Assembly: GCA_002472405.1 (NCBI GenBank)
Contig: DKRV01000008.1
Span: forward strand, 1-47,241
From: Clostridiales bacterium UBA7273
GTDB taxonomy: Bacteria; Bacillota; Clostridia; Oscillospirales; Oscillospiraceae
Direction: 5' to 3'
DNA: 47,241 nucleotides
Shown here: positions 42,149 to 47,241 of the stretch, one piece after another
Layout of the letters: every line of letters begins with the position of its first letter
Position numbering within the stretch: the stretch's first letter is position 1
Made by a program: the position numbers and the translations under genes
The notes under the pieces: model-generated
The model's input: the letters and a program-made list of their open reading frames with translations, nothing else
What the model was told of the DNA's origin: nothing
Database searches by the model: none

Positions 42149-42826
42149 TTTTTAGAGGCGAATTTTTAGAGGCGCATTGGGGCAACTACGGATACGGTTA
42201 TTGCTGTGTCCCGGTTCGGGACTGCTGACAAAACCGTGGTTGCCTCGCGGCCCAGTAGTACGATGCTGAGTTTTCCATCGCACTATTGTAGGGAACAGGC
42301 TTGCCTGTTCCGCTTGTCGTGGTTTCTTCCGCACCTACCGGTCGGGATACCGCAATATATGTATTGGTATCAGCGTTGATGCGCCACTAAAAACCTTTGG
42401 TGACGGATGAGGTGTTATTAAATCTGCGGTGCTAACCGCCACATTTTTTCAGAGGCGCATTTTTAGAGGCGCTTTAGCGTTGTACCGATACATTTATTGC
42501 GTCAGCCCGACCGGTGGATGACGGCGAAACCGATACAAGCGGAACGGATAAATCCGTTCCCTACAGCTATGGATTTTGGTGCCGGCAAAACCGATACATA
42601 TTGAAACAAAGTAGCGCCTACGGCGCGGATATAATTACACCTCATCTGCCGCAAGCGGCATCTTCCCCTCAAGCTCCGCAAGGGGAAGACAATGGGGTGC
42701 AGACAAAGTTTTGCACTAATATAGCACAATCTAATGTATGGCGAAACGTTACGGTTTCCGCCAATGTTCCGAACCGGGCTACCAGAGATATACGTATCCG
42801 TAGCTGCGTCAATGCGCCACTAAAAA
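42149..42826. repeat. Intergenic repeat cluster B (two MITE-like units)
   Basis: No gene is seen. Unit B1 (42149-42394) starts TTTTTAGAGGCG and ends GCGCCACTAAAAA. Unit B2 (about 42444-42826) has the same inverted ends (TTTTTTCAGAGGCGC; CAATGCGCCACTAAAAA). Inside are short hairpins such as GGAACAGGCTTGCCTGTTCC and GGAACGGATAAATCCGTTCC, and a CTTCCCCTC-type module (42662-42690). The right end overlaps the stop codon of the histidine kinase. Blocks at 42394-42445 and about 42590-42701 recur inverted in cluster C. Confidence 0.8.
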
Positions 42827-44469
42827 GCCACGGTGATGACGGTGCCTTTGCCGGGGGCGGAGACGACGTTAATTTTCGCGTTGTGCAGCGCGGCGGCGTG
42901 CTTTACGATCGAAAGGCCGAGGCCGGTGCCGCCGACCTCCTTGGAGTGGCTCTTGTCAACGCGGTAGAAGCGCTCGAAAATGCGCTCCTGCTGCTCGGGC
43001 GGAATGCCGATGCCGTTATCCTCGACCGTCAGCAGCGCCGAGCCGCCCTCGCGCCGGACGTTGACTTTGACAAAGCCGCCGGGGTGGTTGTATTTGATCG
43101 CGTTTTCGCTGAGATTGTGAACTATCGCGTCGAGAAGCTGCGGAATGCCGTTTACGACGGCGCTCTCGCCGCTGACGGAGAGCGAAACCTGCGCACTTTC
43201 GGCCGCCTGCGAGAGGTTATCGGCCTGGCGGCGCGCGACGGCGAGCAGGTCAACATCCTCGCGCTGCATGTCCTCCGCGCCCTCGTCGAGGTGCGAAAGC
43301 TTGATGATGTCCTCGATGAGCGCTATCATGCGCTTTGCCTCGGACTGTATCTGGCTGAGAAAATGCGGAACGTCCTCGGGCTTGACGATGCCGTTTGCCA
43401 GAAGCTCCGCGCAGCCGGAGATGGTGTGCAGCGGCGACTTCAGCTCGTGCGAGACATTGGCTGAAAACTCGCGGCGCAGCTGCTCGGCCTGCTCCTTCTC
43501 GGTTGTGTCGAGCATCAGGAGCACGGCGCCGGTGACCTTATCGCCGGAGGTGACGGGGCTTGCGTAGAGCCTGTAGCTCACGCCGCCGAGGCAGACATGA
43601 GCCTCGCAGTGCTCGCCGCCGAGCGCCTTTTCGCTCAGCTCGCGCAGCTGCGGCACGGCGCTGACGGCGCAGATATCCTTGCCGATGCAGTAGCGGCTTA
43701 TGTCGAGGATGTGCGTTGCCGAGCGATTGATGCTCAGCACGCTGCCCTGCTCGTTGAGCAGAACCAGACCCTCGGTCATGTTGCCGGTCGCGGCCTCGAA
43801 CTCGTCGCGGCGGCGGCGCAGCTCGGTCTCCTGCTCGCGCAGCTGATGCTGCTGGCTCCTGAGCTTATCGGTCAGCGGCTCAAGCTCGGGATATGTTTCG
43901 ATCTTGTCGGCATTGTCGAGGCTCAGCTCGTTGAGGGGCTTGACGATGCGCTTTGACATGCGCGATGCCAAAAACAGCGACAGCAGCAGCGCAAGCAGCG
44001 CAATGATGATGACCGGCTGGATCATACCCAGGATCAGCGTCAGCGGCGTGTACTGCATGTCCGAAATGCGCACGACCGTGCCGTCGGGCAGCAGATCGGC
44101 GGAATATAGCTGGCGCTCCATGAGCGTCGTGGAGTAGCGCATGCCCTCGCCGTGGCCGGTTTTCAGCGCCTGCTGCACCTCTTCGCGGTCGGCGTGGTTT
44201 TCCATGCCCGACTGCTGCGCCTGACTGTCGAACAGCACCGTGCCGTCGGCGGCGATCCAGGTTATACGGCAGCCGTCGATGTCCATATCATTGAAATAAT
44301 CCGCGCCGGCGGACTCGACGCCCTGCGCGGCGAGGTGGGTCTGCATGTTGAGCTGATCCATCTGCTTGTTTGAAAAATACTCGTAAAGCACGCCCGTGAT
44401 GAGAACGAACGATGCCAGCAGCACCACGGCCGCAACGGCGAAGATCGAGCGAAAAATGCGTTTGGTCAT
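42820..44469 (-). CDS. phoR: PhoR-like sensor histidine kinase
   Basis: The product is 549 residues. One helix (about 8-30), an extracellular domain of about 120 residues, a second helix (about 148-168), a HAMP segment and a PAS domain (EAATGNMTEGLVLLNEQGSVLSINRSA, in part, near 225) come first. The kinase core has FSANVSHELKSPLHTI, the N box NLSENAIKYNH, DNGIGIPPEQ and GTGLGLSIVKH. This PhoR layout, with a phosphate transport operon in the same window, supports phosphate sensing, though the pst genes are 33 kb away. The TAG stop is formed by the edge of repeat cluster B. Confidence 0.85.
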   Translation of the reverse strand: MTKRIFRSIFAVAAVVLLASFVLITGVLYEYFSNKQMDQLNMQTHLAAQGVESAGADYFNDMDIDGCRITWIAADGTVLFDSQAQQSGMENHADREEVQQALKTGHGEGMRYSTTLMERQLYSADLLPDGTVVRISDMQYTPLTLILGMIQPVIIIALLALLLSLFLASRMSKRIVKPLNELSLDNADKIETYPELEPLTDKLRSQQHQLREQETELRRRRDEFEAATGNMTEGLVLLNEQGSVLSINRSATHILDISRYCIGKDICAVSAVPQLRELSEKALGGEHCEAHVCLGGVSYRLYASPVTSGDKVTGAVLLMLDTTEKEQAEQLRREFSANVSHELKSPLHTISGCAELLANGIVKPEDVPHFLSQIQSEAKRMIALIEDIIKLSHLDEGAEDMQREDVDLLAVARRQADNLSQAAESAQVSLSVSGESAVVNGIPQLLDAIVHNLSENAIKYNHPGGFVKVNVRREGGSALLTVEDNGIGIPPEQQERIFERFYRVDKSHSKEVGGTGLGLSIVKHAAALHNAKINVVSAPGKGTVITVAF

Positions 44470-44474
44470 TGCCG

Positions 44475-45143
44475 CTACACCTCCAGCTTATAGCCAACGC
44501 CGCGCACGGTGCGTATATACTTGCCGCAGGAGCCGAGCTTCTGGCGCAGCGTGCCGACGTGGACGTCAACCGTGCGCGTTTCGCCCAGAAAATCCTCGCA
44601 CCAGACCGAGGACAGCAGCTGCTCGCGCGTGAACGCCCGGCCGGGGTTTGTAATGAATGTGCGCAGCAGCTCAAACTCCTTGAGCGTGAGCTGGACGCGG
44701 ATGCCGTCGGCTGTGACGATGTGCTCGCCGAGGTTCATCTCAAGTCCGCCGACGCGGATAAGCTGCTTTTCCGCCGCGCGGCCGCTGCGGCGCAGCACTG
44801 CTCGAACCCGCGAGGCCATCTCCATCATGCCGAACGGCTTTGCAAGATAGTCGTCCGCGCCGAGGTCAAGGCCGATGACCTTGTCGTACTCGTTGCCCTT
44901 GGCCGTCGCCATGATGACCGGGATGTCGGCCGTGCGCGCGTCGGCTTTCAGGCGCTTGAGGATCGATATGCCGTCCTCGCCCGGCAGCATGATGTCGAGC
45001 ATTATTAGCTCAGGCACAGTGTCGGCCAGGGCCGTGTAAAACTCCTTTGCATTTTCAAAGCCCACTGCCCGGAATCCCGAGGCGTTGAGCGTGTATATCA
45101 TCAGATCGCGGATGCCTGCGTCGTCTTCAACACAAAATATCAT
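44475..45143 (-). CDS. phoP: PhoB/PhoP-like response regulator
   Basis: The product is 222 residues. The receiver (FCVEDDAGIRDLMIY; phosphoacceptor Asp in LIMLDIMLPGEDG near 50; KPFGMMEMASRVRAVLRR) is joined to an OmpR-type winged helix (TLKEFELLRTFITNPGRAFTREQLL; TVDVHVGTLRQKLG). The ATG at 45143 has GAGG eight bases upstream, whereas the one at 45149 is too close. The kinase gene starts five bases after the stop. TTTACA repeats upstream suggest autoregulation. Confidence 0.88.
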   Translation of the reverse strand: MIFCVEDDAGIRDLMIYTLNASGFRAVGFENAKEFYTALADTVPELIMLDIMLPGEDGISILKRLKADARTADIPVIMATAKGNEYDKVIGLDLGADDYLAKPFGMMEMASRVRAVLRRSGRAAEKQLIRVGGLEMNLGEHIVTADGIRVQLTLKEFELLRTFITNPGRAFTREQLLSSVWCEDFLGETRTVDVHVGTLRQKLGSCGKYIRTVRGVGYKLEV

Positions 45144-45173
45144 TGTCATTACCTCGCTTTGCCTTAATTTTAA

Positions 45174-45220
45174 ATGTAAAGCGTAATGTAAAATACCTTC
45201 CCAATGTAAAATCCCCGTAA
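45174..45220 (-). promoter_or_regulatory. PHO-box-like direct repeats
   Basis: On the minus strand TTTAC(A/G) occurs at 45220-45215, 45209-45204, 45191-45186 and 45179-45174, with spacings of 11, 18 and 12. This resembles PhoP boxes and lies directly before the response-regulator gene. Confidence 0.6.
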
Positions 45221-45223
45221 ATT

Positions 45224-45955
45224 CTTTTTAGTGGCGATTTGGCGCACCTACGGATACATATATCTCCGGTTGCCCGACCGGAAATAACGGCAAAAACCGT
45301 GTTTGCCTCGCCACACGGTAGTGCGCTGCTGTGTTTTGCACCGCACCCAATTGTCTTCCCCTTGCGGAGCTTGAGGGGAAGATGCCGCTTGCGGCAGATG
45401 AGGTGTAAATAAATCCGCGCCGTAGGTGCTACTTTGTTACAATATGTATCGGTTTCGTCGGCAGCTCCCGGTCGGGATACCGCAATATATGTATTTGTAC
45501 AATGTGAATGCGCCTCTAAAAAAGCGCCACTGAAATAATGTGGCGGTTAGCACCGCAGATTTAATAACACCTCATCCGTCACCAAAGGTGACACCTTCCC
45601 CTCAAGCTACGCAGGGGAAGGCATTTTAGAGGCGCATTTACGCTGGTACCGATACGGTTTTTGCGTCAGCCCGACAGGTGAGTGCAGGCAAAACCGAGGC
45701 AAGCGGAACGGATAAATCCGTTTTTTCAGTGGCGCACAAACACCGATACCGATACGGTTTTTGCGGTTGCCCGACCTGTGAGTGCAGGCAAAGCCACAGC
45801 AAACGGAACAGGCTAACCTGTTCCCTACAAGGGCACGGCGCAAAACTAAGCCGTGCACTAACGTATGGCGAGGCAACCACGGTTTCCTACGCAGTTCCGA
45901 ACCGGGCAACCGCAATCACCGTATCCGCAGCTGCGTCAAAGCGACTCCGAAAAAA
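45224..45955. repeat. Intergenic repeat cluster C (inverted partner of B)
   Basis: No gene is seen. Unit C1 (45224 to about 45523) and unit C2 (about 45618-45955) again have TTTTTAG(A/T)GGCG-type ends and GATACGGTTTTTGC modules, partly doubled near 45655 and 45755. The block 45537-45588 is an exact inverted copy of 42394-42445. The block 45341-45452 is a close inverted copy of 42590-42701. The right end encodes the last residues of the acetyltransferase. Confidence 0.8.
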
Positions 45956-46565
45956 CATCAAAAAAATTTGCAAATTGCGAGATGTGGTAGCCGTCGATGA
46001 AGCGGTGATTGACCTCCAGCGACATGCCAAGCACCTTGCGGCCGCTGCCGTCATCGACGAACTTTCCCCAGGCCACGCGCGGTATCGCGTCGTCGGGGTC
46101 GAACGTGCGCTCATGCGAGAGCGAGGTAATGTCGAGCCAGGGCAGGCTCGTGATGAAAATGAGGTTTTTGCCCTCCATGCTCATGTCGATAAAACAATCC
46201 TGCTCCCGGCTCCTACGCTTCGCCTCGCGGCAGAACTCGGCAATGTCGCCCTCGCAGGGCATGGTGACAATGTGAAACTGCTCCGCGCCGGGCTTGAGAT
46301 CGGTGAAGCTCGGCATCAGTGAGTCGAAAAGCACGATCTCGCCGTCGAGCTTTGCATACCTGAACGCCTCAACGGAGTTGATGGACTTAGTTACAAGGTA
46401 GTTCATCACCATGTAAAACGACAGCGAATTCTCCTTTGCAAAATTATACGCGCGCGTCACGTCAAGGCGGAACGCGACATTGTAAAACGGCTGATCGGCA
46501 GCGGAAAAGAACTCGTACATCTCCCTGCGCGGCCAGCTTTCATAGTCTATAGCCCTGCAATTCAT
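45936..46565 (-). CDS. Chloramphenicol acetyltransferase-like protein
   Basis: The product is 209 residues, slightly short of CatA (about 215-220). It starts YESWPRREMYEFF and PFYNVAFRLDVT, both typical. The catalytic His is kept in NHRFIDGYH; the first of the usual HH pair is Asn. FITSLPWLDITSLSHE matches the substrate-binding stretch. Chromosomal relatives may acetylate other hydroxyl compounds, so drug resistance should not be assumed. GGAGG precedes the ATG at 46565. The last four residues and stop lie inside repeat cluster C. Confidence 0.85.
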   Translation of the reverse strand: MNCRAIDYESWPRREMYEFFSAADQPFYNVAFRLDVTRAYNFAKENSLSFYMVMNYLVTKSINSVEAFRYAKLDGEIVLFDSLMPSFTDLKPGAEQFHIVTMPCEGDIAEFCREAKRRSREQDCFIDMSMEGKNLIFITSLPWLDITSLSHERTFDPDDAIPRVAWGKFVDDGSGRKVLGMSLEVNHRFIDGYHISQFANFFDVFSESL

Positions 46566-46695
46566 GGCTACCTCCGTTCGGCAAGGCCGGAAAGCAAAAT
46601 TAGTCTCAATATACAGCAATATTTTATCTCAGCACCACATTGCCTGTCAACGTCGGGCTGACTTTTGCGCGGTAAGCAAAGTCGGCATATATGCA

Positions 46696-46725
46696 AAAAG
46701 ACCGCTACTTTCGTAGCGGTCTATT
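46696..46725 (-). terminator. rRNA operon terminator
   Basis: On the minus strand AGACCGCTAC-GAAA-GTAGCGGTCT is followed by TTTTT, directly after the 5S gene. Confidence 0.9.
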
Positions 46726-46726
46726 G

Positions 46727-46843
<117 letters not shown>

Positions 46844-46912
46844 TATTGAGGCATTACACCCTCAAAACTGAACAGAAAAGGAAGGAAGAAACAAGGCTGC
46901 CTGCATAACTGT

Positions 46913-47241
<329 letters not shown>

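Noticed and set aside
42149..42826. CRISPR array in the repeat clusters
   Set aside because: Repeats are irregular in length and spacing, carry hairpins and inverted ends, and no cas genes are nearby.

Overview
The window reads as the chromosome of an anaerobic Firmicute of the Clostridia, most likely an Oscillospirales-type gut bacterium. This is inferred from a moderately high-GC host backbone with Gram-positive style ribosome binding sites, an SLH-anchored exoprotein, a Pst/PhoPR phosphate system, several flavin and iron-sulfur redox enzymes, and intergenic repeat clusters of the kind seen in that order. No marker gene fixes the species. The right edge holds a minus-strand 5S rRNA and the 3' end of a 23S rRNA.

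Layout. Positions 1-3480 hold a repeat cluster and a Zn/Cd efflux locus: an ArsR-AraC fusion regulator divergent from a small HMA metal-binding protein and a P1B ATPase. Positions 3590-5676 hold a secreted lipase with three SLH domains. Positions 5675-9736 hold pstSCAB-phoU on the minus strand. Positions 9866-10402 hold a small membrane-anchored protein. Positions 10425-12771 hold a MerR regulator facing an alpha/beta hydrolase and a carboxymuconolactone decarboxylase-cupin protein, with a 19-bp-spacer promoter typical of MerR control. Positions 12817-16908 hold a DapB-like dehydrogenase, a TetR regulator and an old-yellow-enzyme flavoprotein. Positions 17101-23262 hold the oxidative TCA arm (citrate synthase divergent from aconitase-family hydratase and isocitrate dehydrogenase), followed by an M20 peptidase gene.

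The M20 gene is broken near 23265, where a composite accessory island of about 17 kb begins (about 23265 to 40510). The island is a patchwork of remnants and intact cargo: a decayed phage replication block (23313-28000); small element genes and a ribbon-helix-helix regulator (28295-29246); an ATPase-nuclease and a RES-domain protein under an operator that shares half-sites with the RHH promoter (29328-31867); a helicase stump fused head-on to a frameshifted murE-like pseudogene (31899-33504); a scar of a second histidine kinase; and an AT-richer, intact-looking six-gene minus-strand set. That set encodes a VTT/DedA-like membrane protein, phosphatidylserine synthase, phosphatidylserine decarboxylase, a PAP2-family phosphatase and a VanRS-like two-component system. 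A large serine recombinase that has lost its catalytic N-terminus closes the island.

Beyond the island are initiator tRNA-fMet, psuG, a PhoPR-like two-component system flanked by two inverted copies of a modular repeat cluster, a chloramphenicol-acetyltransferase-like gene and the rRNA operon. The best candidate for an undescribed system is the mobile, two-component-linked aminophospholipid synthesis and transport cassette. The RHH/ATPase/RES module with shared operators comes second, and a MITE-like repeat family whose ends supply stop codons to neighbouring genes comes third.
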